From: JAEMQF01 sp963850525
GTDB taxonomy: Bacteria; Pseudomonadota; Gammaproteobacteria; Burkholderiales; Burkholderiaceae_C
Length of the DNA: 64,000 nt
Assembly: GCA_963850525.1 (NCBI GenBank)
Contig: CAWKLQ010000004.1
Coordinates: 1,232,702 to 1,296,701 of the forward strand
Direction of reading: 5' to 3'
A model generated the notes under the pieces. It was not told the DNA's origin. It saw nothing but the letters and a program-made list of their open reading frames with translations, and searched no databases. The number at the start of each line of letters is the position of its first letter. Positions within the stretch are counted from its first letter, which is position 1. Shown here piece by piece: positions 15,920-24,790 of the stretch. The position numbers and the translations under genes were made by a program.

Positions 15920-17158
15920 ATGTCTGTTGCGCTTCAACCCCTGACCTGCCAGGCCGAACTGTTCTCGATTCCGCCAGGCCACTGCTACCTGAACAGCGCC
16001 TACATGGGCCCGCTGGCCAAGCCCGTGCAGCAAGCGGGAGTGCAGGCGCTATTGCAACGCTGCGCGCCGTTTTCCATCACCGCAGCCGACTTCTTCAAAC
16101 CCGCCGAACGCACGCGCGCGCTGTTCGCAAAACTGGTCAACGCCGACCCGGAGCGCATCGCCTTCGTTCCCACCGCCGCCTACGCGACGGCGCTCGTCGC
16201 GAAAAACGTGCAGCCGCGCGCCGGGCAGAACGTCGTGATGCTGGGCGAGATGTTCCCGAGCAACGTCTACCCCTGGCGCAACTGGCGTGCCGGTGGCGTG
16301 GAGATGCGCATGGTCGCTGCGCCCGACGCGCCGTGGTCGGCGCCCGCGCCCGGCCGCAGCCGCGCGGCGCTCTGGAACGCAGCGGTTCTGGACGCGATCG
16401 ACGCGAATACGGTGCTCGTCGCCGCCGAACAAGCGCACTGGGCCGACGGCACGCTGTTCGATCTGGAGCGAATCGGCAAGCGTTGCCGCGAAGTCGGCGC
16501 CGTTTTCGTCGTGGACGCGACGCAGACCGCGGGCGCGATGCCGCTGGACGTTCGTGCCTTCCAGCCGGACCTCCTGGTCGCGCACAGCTACAAGGCGATG
16601 CTTTGCAACTACGGCTTGGGCTTTGCGGTACTGAGCGACCGGTTCCTCGACGCCAGCCCGCTCGAGGAAAGCTGGCTCACGCGCGCCGGCAGCGAGAACT
16701 TCGCGCGCCTCGTCGACTACGAAGACGCTTATGCGCCGGGAATGCGGCGCTTCGACACGAGCTTGCGCGCGAACACGACATTCATCGCCATGCTCGAAGT
16801 CGCGTGCCAGATGCTGCTCGATTGGCAACCGTGGCGCGTGCGCGAGTACTTGCTGGGAATCGAGCGCGATGCCGTGCAGCGCCTGCGCACGCTTGGCTTC
16901 GAAGTCGCCGACGAGGCGCAGCGCGCCGCGAACATTTTCGGCGTGAAGCTGCCCCAAGGGCTCGCGCCCGAAGCCTGCCGCGAGGCGCTGGCGCGGCAAC
17001 AGATCCACGTGTCGGTGCGCGGCAGCGCGGTGCGCGTCGCGCCGCATGTCTACAACGACGCGGCCGATTTGAATCGGCTGGCGGATGCGCTTGCAGGCGT
17101 GCCGCGGTCACGGCGGGACGAGCGGACCGACCTGATTGAAGCCATAGTTCCGTTTTGA
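15920..17158 (+). CDS. Class V aminotransferase-fold PLP enzyme
   Basis: PLP-dependent protein of 412 residues related to kynureninase/cysteine desulfurase-type class V enzymes. YLNSAYMGPLAKPVQQAG near residue 25 is the N-terminal signature; VFVVDATQTAGAMPLDV (about 200) carries the Asp that contacts the pyridine N; AHSYKAMLCNYGLGF (about 225-239) has the Schiff-base Lys. The C-terminal small domain ends with SVRGSAVRVAPHVYND, which is typical of the family. ATG at 15920. Substrate unknown; no cysteine of a desulfurase loop is obvious. Gene stands 93 bp after the acyl-CoA dehydrogenase pair and may or may not be co-transcribed. Confidence 0.85.
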   Translation: MSVALQPLTCQAELFSIPPGHCYLNSAYMGPLAKPVQQAGVQALLQRCAPFSITAADFFKPAERTRALFAKLVNADPERIAFVPTAAYATALVAKNVQPRAGQNVVMLGEMFPSNVYPWRNWRAGGVEMRMVAAPDAPWSAPAPGRSRAALWNAAVLDAIDANTVLVAAEQAHWADGTLFDLERIGKRCREVGAVFVVDATQTAGAMPLDVRAFQPDLLVAHSYKAMLCNYGLGFAVLSDRFLDASPLEESWLTRAGSENFARLVDYEDAYAPGMRRFDTSLRANTTFIAMLEVACQMLLDWQPWRVREYLLGIERDAVQRLRTLGFEVADEAQRAANIFGVKLPQGLAPEACREALARQQIHVSVRGSAVRVAPHVYNDAADLNRLADALAGVPRSRRDERTDLIEAIVPF

Positions 17159-17183
17159 CATATCGTATCGCTTGCCGTATCGT
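17155..17183 (+). promoter_or_regulatory. Promoter-like sequence (TTGACA - 17 bp - TATCGT)
   Basis: A consensus -35 hexamer TTGACA at 17155-17160 and TATCGT at 17178-17183 with optimal spacing. The spacer repeats TATCGTATCG and GTATCG, which may be an operator. It directly precedes degraded coding remains and would have served that former transcription unit. Confidence 0.4.
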
Positions 17184-17600
17184 GGCGCATCGTCGCTCCA
17201 AAGTCTCGCCAGCCGAGTCGCAAACCGCCTGTCAAGCCTGCTCGCACCAGGCCGGCCAAAGCGGCCGCGCCGTGGCGCGGCCGCAAGTCACGACGATGCG
17301 CTGGACGAATCGGTGCAAAGCGCGCTGCGTGTGCGCAAGCCCACAGCGGCGTGAAGCGGCCGCTGAACAAGTGGGTCAACCGGCACTGGCCGAGTTCATC
17401 GAGAAGCATGCTGCGGCGCTCGAAACCGAGCGCGAGCAGTCCCTCAAGAACATTCGTGCCTGCCGCAAGGCGGACCCCGGCTACAAACGCGCCATCAAGG
17501 CGCTCATCGACGCTGAGGTGAGCTTCGCAGCCGTTGACCCGATGCAGGGCACGCGCGAACGCGCGCGGCTGGCCCTGCAGTGGCGATGGTGCGCCAGATG
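17184..17600 (+). other. Degraded region before the fic pseudogene
   Basis: No intact gene. One frame reads DDALDESVQSALRVRKPTAA up to 17354, and the frame from about 17350 reads EQVGQPALAEFIEKHAAALE followed by a Lys/Asp-rich helix to about 17560, with frame changes between. It looks like the remains of one or two short genes, perhaps an antitoxin upstream of fic, but I do not recognise them. A perfect hairpin with 11-bp arms, GCGGCCGCGCC (17261-17271) and GGCGCGGCCGC (17274-17284), lies inside. Confidence 0.4.
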
Positions 17601-17604
17601 TTGC

Positions 17605-18191
17605 ATGGCTGATTGGGACGCCGACGGACCTCGGCTTCGAGCCAAGCTGGAGCGCGTGCTCGAAAGGGTTGTCGGTTGGGCAGGCCGGCGCGAGCCGATC
17701 GACGCCTCGAGAATCAAGCGCTGGCACCGGGACACCCTGGCCGGGCTGGACGTGCCCCATCCGAAGTTTGTCGCTCGATTCAGGGGTGAGCCTGGGCTCG
17801 AAAGTGAGCCCGTCTACGTCGGCTCGCGCGCAGGCACTGCGCCGCACCAGGTGGCGACGAAGTAGACGCATGGATCGCGCGGCTTCGGCGGTTCTCGCCA
17901 GGCTCGACGCGCTGCTTCCGTCGGGCGAAGAACTCAACGCGACGGCCTGGAGGCGGTGATCGAATTCGCCGACTGGGCGCATTCGGAATGGGTTCGCATC
18001 CACCCTTTCAGCAACGGCAACGGGGCGCACGGCGCGCCTGCTGACGGACGCCATCCTCTTGCGCTACGGCCTGCCACCCGTGCTGGGCGCGCCCGCGCCC
18101 GGCGTCGCCTTACGGCCACGCCGGTGCCGAAGGCATGGCCGGCAACCCCCAACCGATGCGGCGCTGCGTCAGGCGGTTGCTGCGCGTTTAG
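17605..18191 (+). pseudogene. fic-family pseudogene (AMPylation domain), several frameshifts
   Basis: Read across frames this is a Fic protein: DADGPRLRAKLERVLERVVG, IKRWHRDTLAGLDVPHPKFV, RFRGEPGLESEPVYVG, LDALLPSGEELNA, then VIEFADWAHSEWVRIHPF and SNGNG, the HPFxxGNGR active-site motif. Right after GNG one extra G breaks the frame; without it the text would read RTARLLTDAILLRYGLPPV. At least two more frame changes lie upstream (about 17860 and 17950), and the C-terminal frame GMAGNPQPMRRCVRRLLRV ends at 18191. Fic enzymes transfer AMP to target proteins and often serve as toxins. This copy is inactive unless the errors are in the sequence. Confidence 0.75.
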
Positions 18192-18233
18192 CTGGCCGAA
18201 CGAAGTGCTGAATCGGCTTGCGGTGCAATCGCA

Positions 18234-18932
18234 TCAGAACAGCCCCGCCTTGCGCGCCGCTTCCAGCACGTAGCGGGCGAGCGTCGCGAGTTGCTGATTG
18301 ACGTCGGTCGAAGGCGGAGTCGTCGCCTTGGCGGTCCACATCAGGCGGCCGGTGGCGACCTCGGTCAGCGCGCCGTTGGCGCTGTAGCCGGTCTGCACCG
18401 GCCCGGCCTCACCGCCCAGCGGCACGCCCACGCCCACGCCGACTCCGCCGGCGCTGTGCCGGCCCATGCTGAAGCCGCCCACGCCGATGCTGAACGACGG
18501 GCCCGGTGCCACGGCCGTGACGTCGGGTGAAATGGTGGCGCGCAGGATTGCCAACGTGCCGGCGTCGCGCGCGGCGCTGAGGAGCGCGCTGGTGGGCGCA
18601 GCAGCGCCGCCGGAGTCGACGCTGTCCGGCGCGAGCACCGGCGTCGCTCCGAGTTCGCTGACCTGCGCCGCCATGCGCTCGGCACACACCCGGCGCACCG
18701 CGAGGTCATGCGCGGTGCACGTCACATACACCTTGGCACCGGCCAGGGGGTGCCCCGTGAACTTCGGATCGACCCACTCGGCGTCGACATTGCGCGTCGC
18801 GCAGCCTGCTGCGAACAGCGCGCACACGATCGCCGCGGCGCGCACACCAGTTACTCGTGCGCGTGCCGCGATGGGCGAATGGAGAATGGCTTGGCATCGA
18901 CGCTCCCGCTCGCGCGCAGACAGCGCGCTCAA
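18234..18932 (-). CDS. Putative lipoprotein, DUF4136-like
   Basis: Protein with a lipoprotein signal (AAAIVCALFAAGCATRN; lipobox FAAGC), then DAEWVDPKFTGHPLAGAKVYV, a pattern seen in outer-membrane-associated lipoproteins of the DUF4136 kind. A glycine-rich stretch (GPSFSIGVGGFSMGRHSAGG) follows, and the C-terminus ends TLARYVLEAARKAGLF. The annotated ATG gives an improbable 45-residue lead before the Cys; a GTG near 18845 (VRAAAIVCALF) would give a normal signal peptide. It is the last gene of a minus-strand run, separated from the acyl-CoA ligase by 116 bp. Function unknown. Confidence 0.65.
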   Translation of the reverse strand: MSALSARERERRCQAILHSPIAARARVTGVRAAAIVCALFAAGCATRNVDAEWVDPKFTGHPLAGAKVYVTCTAHDLAVRRVCAERMAAQVSELGATPVLAPDSVDSGGAAAPTSALLSAARDAGTLAILRATISPDVTAVAPGPSFSIGVGGFSMGRHSAGGVGVGVGVPLGGEAGPVQTGYSANGALTEVATGRLMWTAKATTPPSTDVNQQLATLARYVLEAARKAGLF

Positions 18933-19048
18933 TGGGAAAGACTAGCACCGCCTGGGCTGCCTGCTGTTGCGCTTCGTTACCGGGAGCGATCGGCCGCCCC
19001 GACGTCGAATCGTCGGCAAGCTGACCCGTCCGCCGACAAGACGGCGGT

Positions 19049-20755
19049 TCAGCTGTCACCTGACAAACGCGCAAAGTCCTCCTCGAAGAACTCACCCGCA
19101 GCGCGCGCCCCTGCCGCGCGCAGCTCAACCTCCTGGGCGCGCAGTTGCACGCGGCGGATCTTTCCGGAAATCGTCTTCGGCAGATCGGTGACGAACTCGA
19201 TGCGCCGCACGCGCTTGTACGGCGCGAGCTTCTTTCGTGCAAACGCAAACACCGACTCGGCGAGTTCGCGGTTGGGCTGCGCGCCGGCCACCAGCAGAAG
19301 AAAGGCCTTGGGCACGGCCAGGCGGAGCAGGTCCGGGCTCGGAACCACGGCGACTTCGGCGATGGCTTCGTGCTCGATGAGCGCGCTCTCGAGTTCGAAC
19401 GGGCTGATCCGGTAGCCCGAAGCTTTGAACACGTCATCGGCGCGGCCGACGAAGGTGATGTAGCCCTCGCTGTCGCGCGCGGCAACGTCGCCGGTGTGGT
19501 AGTAGCCTTCGCGCATCGCCTCCGCGGTTTTTTCGGCGCTGTCTTCGTAGCCGGCCATCAAGCCGAGCGGGCGATCCCGCAGTTCGATGCAGACTTCACC
19601 CTCGTCGGCTGGCCTGTCGTCGGTGTCGAGCAGCACGATCCGGTAACCCGGCAGCGGCTTGCCCATCGAACCCGGCTTCAGCGCTTGCTCCGGCGCATTG
19701 CCGATCTGCGCCGTGGTCTCGGTCTGGCCGTAGCCGTCGCGCAGGGTCAGGCCCCAGGCCGAGCGCACGCGGGCTATGACTTCCGGATTCAGCGGCTCGC
19801 CGGCGCCTATCGCCTCGCGCAACTTCAGGCGCCCACGGTACGCGGCCAGGTCTTCCTGGATCAGCATGCGCCACACGGTGGGCGGCGCGCACAGGCTCGT
19901 CACGCCGTGGCGTTCGAGCGCGCCGAGCAGCCCCTGCGCGTTGAAGCGTGCGCTGTTGTAGATGAAGATGCATGCGCCCGCGTTCCACGGCGCGAAGAAG
20001 CAGCTCCACGCGTGCTTGGCCCAACCCGGCGACGAGATGTTCAAGTGCACGTCGCCGGCGCGCAGGCCCAGCCAGTACATCGTGGAAAGGTGCCCGACCG
20101 GATAGCTCTGGTGCGTGTGCAGCACGAGCTTGGGCTTGGACGTCGTGCCCGAAGTGAAGTAGAGCAGCAGCGGGTCGGTCGCAAGCGTTGTGGCGCCCGG
20201 CGAAAAGTCGACGCTTGCGCCCGCGCTGTCGGCGTAGGGCTGCCACCCGGGCACGTCGGGCCCGACGGCGATTCGCGTGTAGTCGCCCGGCAGCGCGCTG
20301 AACTTGCCGGCCTGCGCGCTGCCGGCAACCACATGCCGTACCGCGCCGCGCTCGAGCCGGTCGCGCAGGTCTTCCGTCGTGAGCAGGGCAGTCGCCGGAA
20401 TCAGCACCGCACCCAGCTTGATCGCTGCGAGCATCGTTTCCCACAGCGCGAGTTCGTTGCCGAGCATCAGCAGCACACGATCGCCGCGCTTTACGCCGAG
20501 CGTGCGCAGCCAGTTCGCAACCTGCGACGAGCGCTGCGCGAGTTGCAGGAAGGAAAGCTTCACCTCGCTGCCGTCTTCGCCGACGATCCACAGCGCCGGG
20601 GCATCGTTGCCGCGGGCGATGGCGTCGAAGTGATCGAGCGCCCAGTTGAACTCGGTCAACTCCGGCCAGCGAAACGCCTTGACGGCAGCGCCTTGGTCGG
20701 TGCGCAGACTCAGCAGCAGGTCGCGCGCCGCGTGGAACGATTCAACAGAGCTCAT
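19049..20755 (-). CDS. AMP-forming acyl-CoA synthetase (medium-chain type)
   Basis: ANL-superfamily ligase of 568 residues that activates a carboxylate to its CoA ester with ATP. The P-loop-like motif YFTSGTTSKPKLVLHTHQSY (about 200-220), the GYGQTETT motif (about 343), YHTGDVAARDSEGYITFVGR (about 430) with the ATP-binding Asp, and the catalytic Lys in LPKTISGKIRR (about 535) are all there. The sequence pattern is that of medium-chain or benzoate-type synthetases. It lies in the minus-strand run with thioesterases, an SDR and acyl-CoA dehydrogenases, so it probably starts one branch of the pathway. Confidence 0.92.
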   Translation of the reverse strand: MSSVESFHAARDLLLSLRTDQGAAVKAFRWPELTEFNWALDHFDAIARGNDAPALWIVGEDGSEVKLSFLQLAQRSSQVANWLRTLGVKRGDRVLLMLGNELALWETMLAAIKLGAVLIPATALLTTEDLRDRLERGAVRHVVAGSAQAGKFSALPGDYTRIAVGPDVPGWQPYADSAGASVDFSPGATTLATDPLLLYFTSGTTSKPKLVLHTHQSYPVGHLSTMYWLGLRAGDVHLNISSPGWAKHAWSCFFAPWNAGACIFIYNSARFNAQGLLGALERHGVTSLCAPPTVWRMLIQEDLAAYRGRLKLREAIGAGEPLNPEVIARVRSAWGLTLRDGYGQTETTAQIGNAPEQALKPGSMGKPLPGYRIVLLDTDDRPADEGEVCIELRDRPLGLMAGYEDSAEKTAEAMREGYYHTGDVAARDSEGYITFVGRADDVFKASGYRISPFELESALIEHEAIAEVAVVPSPDLLRLAVPKAFLLLVAGAQPNRELAESVFAFARKKLAPYKRVRRIEFVTDLPKTISGKIRRVQLRAQEVELRAAGARAAGEFFEEDFARLSGDS

Positions 20756-20808
20756 GGGCGTCGCTGCTCCTCGGATGGGGTGCGGGGTGGTGTTATTTTC
20801 TGCGGGGC

Positions 20809-21690
20809 TCAGGTTGGCCGCGGCTTCAAGACCTCGGGCATCTTCGCCAGCGGGAACCCCTCATACGGTGTGGACCGGCTCGGCTCGAGCTTCCACATCG
20901 GCCGCGCGTTGGGCACGCCGCCGTCGATGCGAATGTACGAGCCCGTGATGTAGGACGCGGCTTCCGAGAGCAGGTAGACGATCGCTGACGACACTTCGGC
21001 CTCGGTGCCGTAGCGCTGCAGTGGCGAGGTTTTCATCAGGCTCTGGAACTTGGCCGCCGTCTCGGGGGCATAGGTGTCCAGGCCGCTGCTCGCGATGTAG
21101 CCGGGCGCGACCGCGTTGACGCGCACCCCCGCGGCACCCCATTCGCACGCCGCGCTTTCGGTGAATGACAACATGCCGGCGCGCGCCGCGCCGCTGTGCG
21201 CCATCGTCGGCATGCCCATCCACATGTCGGCGATCATGTTGACGATGGCGCCGCCGTGCGCCTCCATCCACTGCGTGTAAACCTCGCGCGACACGAGAAA
21301 GCCGCCGGTCAGGTTGTTGCGCACGACCGCTTCCCAGCCTTTGAGCGTGATGTCGCGCGCGGGTTGCGGGTACTGGCCGCCGGCGTTGTTCACCAGTCCG
21401 TCGATGCGGCCATGGATGGCGATCGCCTCAGTCACCATTTGTTTGACGCCGGGCTCGTCGCGGATGTCGCACGCATGCACGCTGACCCGCACTTTGGTGA
21501 GGCCTTCGATTTCTGCCTGCACCGCCTGCAGCTTCTCGACCTTGCGCCCCACGAGCGCGACGCTGGCGCCAAGCGCAGCGAGTTCATGCGCGGTGCAGCG
21601 GCCGATGCCGCTGCCCCCGCCGGTGACGATCACGGCCTGGCGGGCAAATAAGTCGGCGCGGAAGGCAGAACGGTATGTCTCGTGGCTCAT
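20809..21690 (-). CDS. SDR family enoyl-CoA reductase (PECR-like)
   Basis: SDR of 293 residues with TGGGSGIGRCTAHELAALG at 22-40 and NNAGGQYPQPARDITLKGWE. The usual Tyr-x3-Lys is absent; the matching place reads TMAHSGAARAGMLSFTES, a sequence known from peroxisomal trans-2-enoyl-CoA reductases and 2,4-dienoyl-CoA reductases, which use a different set of residues. I therefore call it an enoyl-CoA reductase-type SDR rather than an alcohol dehydrogenase. Its ATG (21690) overlaps the stop of the thioesterase gene upstream (ATGA), so these genes are one operon. Confidence 0.85.
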   Translation of the reverse strand: MSHETYRSAFRADLFARQAVIVTGGGSGIGRCTAHELAALGASVALVGRKVEKLQAVQAEIEGLTKVRVSVHACDIRDEPGVKQMVTEAIAIHGRIDGLVNNAGGQYPQPARDITLKGWEAVVRNNLTGGFLVSREVYTQWMEAHGGAIVNMIADMWMGMPTMAHSGAARAGMLSFTESAACEWGAAGVRVNAVAPGYIASSGLDTYAPETAAKFQSLMKTSPLQRYGTEAEVSSAIVYLLSEAASYITGSYIRIDGGVPNARPMWKLEPSRSTPYEGFPLAKMPEVLKPRPT

Positions 21691-22133
21691 GGGGGCTCCG
21701 GTTTGAGCATGAAGTTGCCGTGGCCGATGGCGATGGGCTTGTCGACGCTGGACTGCCACGCCGTGATCCGCAAGTGCGCGACGCGCTGACCTTGCTTGAC
21801 CATGACGACGCTGGCGTGGCTCGCTTCGGCGCGCCCGGTGCGCAGGAAGTCGACGCTGAAGTCGATGATCTTCGGCAACTCGGCGCTTTCCATGTGCCAC
21901 AGCAGGTAGAAGATGCCGCTGCATTCGAGAAAGCTGCTGACTGCGCCGCCGTGCAGCGCCGGCAGCCTGGGGTTGCCCACCAGCGTGTTCGCGAACGGCA
22001 GCGTGCAGCGGAACGGGTCGCCGTCAACGTCGATGCGCACGCCCATGAATTTCGCATAGGGCACCCACGCAACCAGGGAGTTCCAGTCGCCGCTTGCGCG
22101 CGCTGCGGCGAGCACTTCGGGCAGCGCGATCAT
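21687..22133 (-). CDS. PaaI-type hotdog thioesterase
   Basis: Single hotdog domain of 148 residues. LPALHGGAVSSFLECSGIFYL (about 60-80) is the central helix with the acidic residue of PaaI-like acyl-CoA thioesterases, preceded by CTLPFANTLVGNP. It is the second of two neighbouring thioesterase genes; both ends overlap their neighbours by 4 bp. Such enzymes release stalled acyl-CoA and recover free CoA. Confidence 0.85.
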   Translation of the reverse strand: MIALPEVLAAARASGDWNSLVAWVPYAKFMGVRIDVDGDPFRCTLPFANTLVGNPRLPALHGGAVSSFLECSGIFYLLWHMESAELPKIIDFSVDFLRTGRAEASHASVVMVKQGQRVAHLRITAWQSSVDKPIAIGHGNFMLKPEPP

Positions 22134-22597
22134 GGTGTGGCTTTGCCCATGGCGAAGGCGGGCGTGACGGTGAACATGAAAATCGCGACCGATGTTGCGA
22201 TCGGGTCGTCCGGCGTGTCGTGGTACGCGCTGCCACGCACGAAGGCGAGTTCGCTCGTGAGCTTGTAGCAGTGCGCGCTGCCCAGCACCTCGCGCCCGGG
22301 CGTGGCCGGCTTCAGGTGGTCGATGCGCAGGTCCAGCGTCGCCATCGCGCGCACCTGGTTCAGTCGCACGAAGATCGCCAGGCCCGAGCAACTGTCGAGC
22401 AGGGTCGTGATCACGCCGCTGTGCAGGACACCGGTTTCAGGGTTGCCGACGAGGCTCGCCCGATACGGCACGCCGATGACGCAGGCGTCAGCCTCAGCGC
22501 TGCGCACCTCCATGCCGAGCTCGTGGCTGAAGGGCGAGTACGTGGTGTACTGCTGCCATTGGCGCAGCCGCGTCTGGTCGATGTCCGCGCTTGCCAT
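22130..22597 (-). CDS. PaaI-type hotdog thioesterase
   Basis: Hotdog-fold protein of 155 residues with VPYRASLVGNPETGVLHSGV then TTLLDSCSGLAIFVRL (central helix with the Asp), and a C-terminal strand DDPIATSVAIFMFTV. It is similar in layout to the next gene, suggesting an old duplication or a heteromeric pair. ATG at 22597 lies 20 bp from the acyl-CoA dehydrogenase stop; its own stop overlaps the start of the next thioesterase. Confidence 0.85.
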   Translation of the reverse strand: MASADIDQTRLRQWQQYTTYSPFSHELGMEVRSAEADACVIGVPYRASLVGNPETGVLHSGVITTLLDSCSGLAIFVRLNQVRAMATLDLRIDHLKPATPGREVLGSAHCYKLTSELAFVRGSAYHDTPDDPIATSVAIFMFTVTPAFAMGKATP

Positions 22598-22617
22598 GTT
22601 GCTTCTGCGATCGCGGC

Positions 22618-23772
22618 CTACAGCCGCTTGGCCACTTCTTCGAGCATCACTTCGGTGGCGCCGCCGCCGATCGCCTGGACCCGCGCGTCGCGCACCAGGC
22701 GCTCGATCGGCGTGCCGCGCATATAGCCGAAGCCGCCGTGGAACTGCTGGCAGTCGTAGGCGACCTCGTTCACGAGTTCGCCGCACAGCGCTTTCACCAT
22801 TGACACTTCCTTGACGCAGTCGCGCCCCTGCGCGTCGAGCCACGCCGCGTGATACACGAGGCAGCGCGCCGCTTCCACCTGTGCGGCGCGCTGGCTCAGG
22901 CGCTGGCGGATCGTCTGCTTGTCCCAGAGCACGGCGCCGAACGCACGGCGCTCGCGCACGTAGGCGAGCGTCAGCTCGATCGCGCGCGCCGCTTCGCCCA
23001 CCGCCTGCGCGCCGAGCACGATGCGCTCGTTCTGGAAATTGCGCATGATCTGGTAGAAGCCCTTGTGCTCGGTGCCTAGCAGGTTGGCTGCGGGGACGCG
23101 GCAGTTGTCGAACACGAGTTCGGCGGTGTCGCTGCTGCGCCAGCCGCTTTTGTCGAGCACCCGGCCCACGTGCAAGCCCGGCGTGCCGCGTTCGACGATG
23201 AACATCGAGATCGCGCGCGAGCCCTTCGCCGGGGCGTCGCCGACGCTGGACTTGGCGGCGACGAACACGAGATCGGCGTGCACGCCGTTCGTGATGAACA
23301 TTTTCGTGCCGTTGATGACCCAGGAGTCGCCGTCGCGCACGGCGCGGGTGCGGATGGCGGCGACGTCGGAGCCGGCGTCGGGTTCGGTGACGGCGACCGC
23401 GCAGATCGATTCGCCGCGAATGACTCCCGGCAGGTGGCGCGCGAGTTGCTCCGGCGTGCCGAAGTTCGCCAGGTGCGGCGACGCCATGTCGGTGTGCACC
23501 GTCACCGTGACGGCAAAGCCGCCGAAGGTGGAGCGGCCCAGCTCTTCGGCGAGGATCGCGCTGTACAGCGTATCGAGTTCCGAGCCGCCGAATTGCTGCG
23601 GATAGCGCACCCCGAGGAAACCGAGTTCGCCCATGCGGCGCAGCACGTCGCGCGGCACGCAGCCCGTGTCTTCCCACGGCGCCGCGTTCGGCACGATCTC
23701 CTGCTCGACGAAGCGCCGCAGGTTGTCGCGGAACATGCGATGTTCTTCGCTGAAGTAGATGGGGTCGTTCAT
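22618..23772 (-). CDS. Acyl-CoA dehydrogenase
   Basis: Typical acyl-CoA dehydrogenase of 384 residues: YFSEEHRMFRDNLRRFVEQE at the N-terminus, AVAVTEPDAGSDVAAIRTRA (FAD motif, about 125-145), FITNGVHADLVFVAA, and QQFHGGFGYMRGTPIERLVR in the C-terminal domain with a Glu in PIERLVRD as the likely base. It resembles the long-chain and isovaleryl/citronellyl-type groups. A REP pair and four 18-bp repeats separate it from the upstream enoyl-CoA hydratase gene, so it may have its own promoter there. Confidence 0.92.
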   Translation of the reverse strand: MNDPIYFSEEHRMFRDNLRRFVEQEIVPNAAPWEDTGCVPRDVLRRMGELGFLGVRYPQQFGGSELDTLYSAILAEELGRSTFGGFAVTVTVHTDMASPHLANFGTPEQLARHLPGVIRGESICAVAVTEPDAGSDVAAIRTRAVRDGDSWVINGTKMFITNGVHADLVFVAAKSSVGDAPAKGSRAISMFIVERGTPGLHVGRVLDKSGWRSSDTAELVFDNCRVPAANLLGTEHKGFYQIMRNFQNERIVLGAQAVGEAARAIELTLAYVRERRAFGAVLWDKQTIRQRLSQRAAQVEAARCLVYHAAWLDAQGRDCVKEVSMVKALCGELVNEVAYDCQQFHGGFGYMRGTPIERLVRDARVQAIGGGATEVMLEEVAKRL

Positions 23773-23786
23773 GCGGTGGCCTGTCT

Positions 23787-23871
23787 GTCATCCCGGCGAA
23801 CGCCGGGATCCACTGCCGGCACCTGCGCAATGGCGAAGCAGTGGATCCCGGCGTTCGCCGGGATGACGGGC
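23787..23871. repeat. REP-like inverted pair
   Basis: Two copies of the palindromic unit TCATCCCGGCGAACGCCGGG (and its reverse complement) face each other across a ~25-bp spacer. This is the commonest repeat of the window and is always intergenic except at 47.6-48.0 kb and at the epsE start. Confidence 0.85.
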
Positions 23872-23941
23872 CGGTGTGCGATGACAGGCCGGTGTGCGAT
23901 GACAGGCAGGTGGGCGATGACGAGCGGGTGTGCGATGACGG
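23870..23941. repeat. Four tandem 18-bp units
   Basis: Units of the form GCCGGTGTGCGATGACAG, four in a row with a few changes in the last two. The GATGAC core equals the end of the adjoining REP unit, so the array may have grown from it. Intergenic between the acyl-CoA dehydrogenase and enoyl-CoA hydratase genes. Confidence 0.7.
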
Positions 23942-24001
23942 GCGTAAGGGCCCGCAGGGGTCGGCGCTTCGTGGAATCGCTGCGCATCGTCGCGCCTGGC
24001 A

Positions 24002-24769
24002 TCATGCCTTGTACACCGGCGCTCGCCGCGCTTCGAAAGCGGCCAGGCCTTCGGCAACGTCTTCGCCGAGCAGCACATCGACGATTGCGGTCATTTCACG
24101 GTCCAGCCCCTGCTCGAGCGTTCCGTCCAGCCCCTGGCGCGCCAGGCGTTTCATCATGGCGATGCCCGGGCGGCTGCGCGTCGCGAGTTTGGCGCAGTAC
24201 TCGAGCGCAGCGTCGCGCAGCTTGTCGGGCTCGACGACGTAGTTGACGAGACCCCACTGCAGCGCCGTCGGCGCATCGATCCAGCGCGCCGAGAACAGCA
24301 AGTCCAGCCCGCGGCGCAGCCCGACGATTCGCGGAAAGCGTTGCGAGCCGCCCCAGCCCGGGATCAGCCCGTATTGCGCGTGCTGGTCGCCCACCCGAAA
24401 GTCAGTGGACGCAAAAATCACGTCGCACGCGAGCATCAGCTCGCTGCCGCCGGCCAGCGCCAAACCCTGGCACGCGGCGATCACCGGCAGCTCGCTGCCT
24501 TCCAGGCGTTTCAGCACGCTGTGGCCGAAGCGCGTGTAGTGTTCCAGTTGCGGCGGGTCGTCGCGCCACGCCTTGACTTCGTCGAGGTCCGCGCCGGTGC
24601 TGAAGTGTTTGCCCTGGGCGCAGATCAACACCGCGCGAACGCCGCTGCCGGCGGCCTCGAACTCGGTGAGCGCGGCGTCGATGCCACGCTGCACCGCCAG
24701 CGACAGCGAGTTGAATTTCTCGGGGCGTGCCAGTTCGATGATTCCCACCGCGCCTTCGCGGCGCGTCAT
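24002..24769 (-). CDS. Enoyl-CoA hydratase/isomerase family protein
   Basis: Crotonase-fold protein of 255 residues: GIIELARPEKFNSLSLAVQR, GKHFSTGADLDEVKAW (first oxyanion-hole segment), AACQGLALAGGSELMLACDV (second), and QYGLIPGWGGSQRFPRIVG. The second catalytic Glu region reads GLIPGWGG, without the classic Glu, which is common in non-hydratase members. The start is not certain: an ATGATG overlapping the stop of the upstream acyl-CoA dehydrogenase (about 24788) is in another frame, so either translation restarts at 24769 or a small indel has displaced the original coupled start. Confidence 0.85.
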   Translation of the reverse strand: MTRREGAVGIIELARPEKFNSLSLAVQRGIDAALTEFEAAGSGVRAVLICAQGKHFSTGADLDEVKAWRDDPPQLEHYTRFGHSVLKRLEGSELPVIAACQGLALAGGSELMLACDVIFASTDFRVGDQHAQYGLIPGWGGSQRFPRIVGLRRGLDLLFSARWIDAPTALQWGLVNYVVEPDKLRDAALEYCAKLATRSRPGIAMMKRLARQGLDGTLEQGLDREMTAIVDVLLGEDVAEGLAAFEARRAPVYKA

Positions 24770-24790
24770 CGACCACGGGTGCGCTCATCA

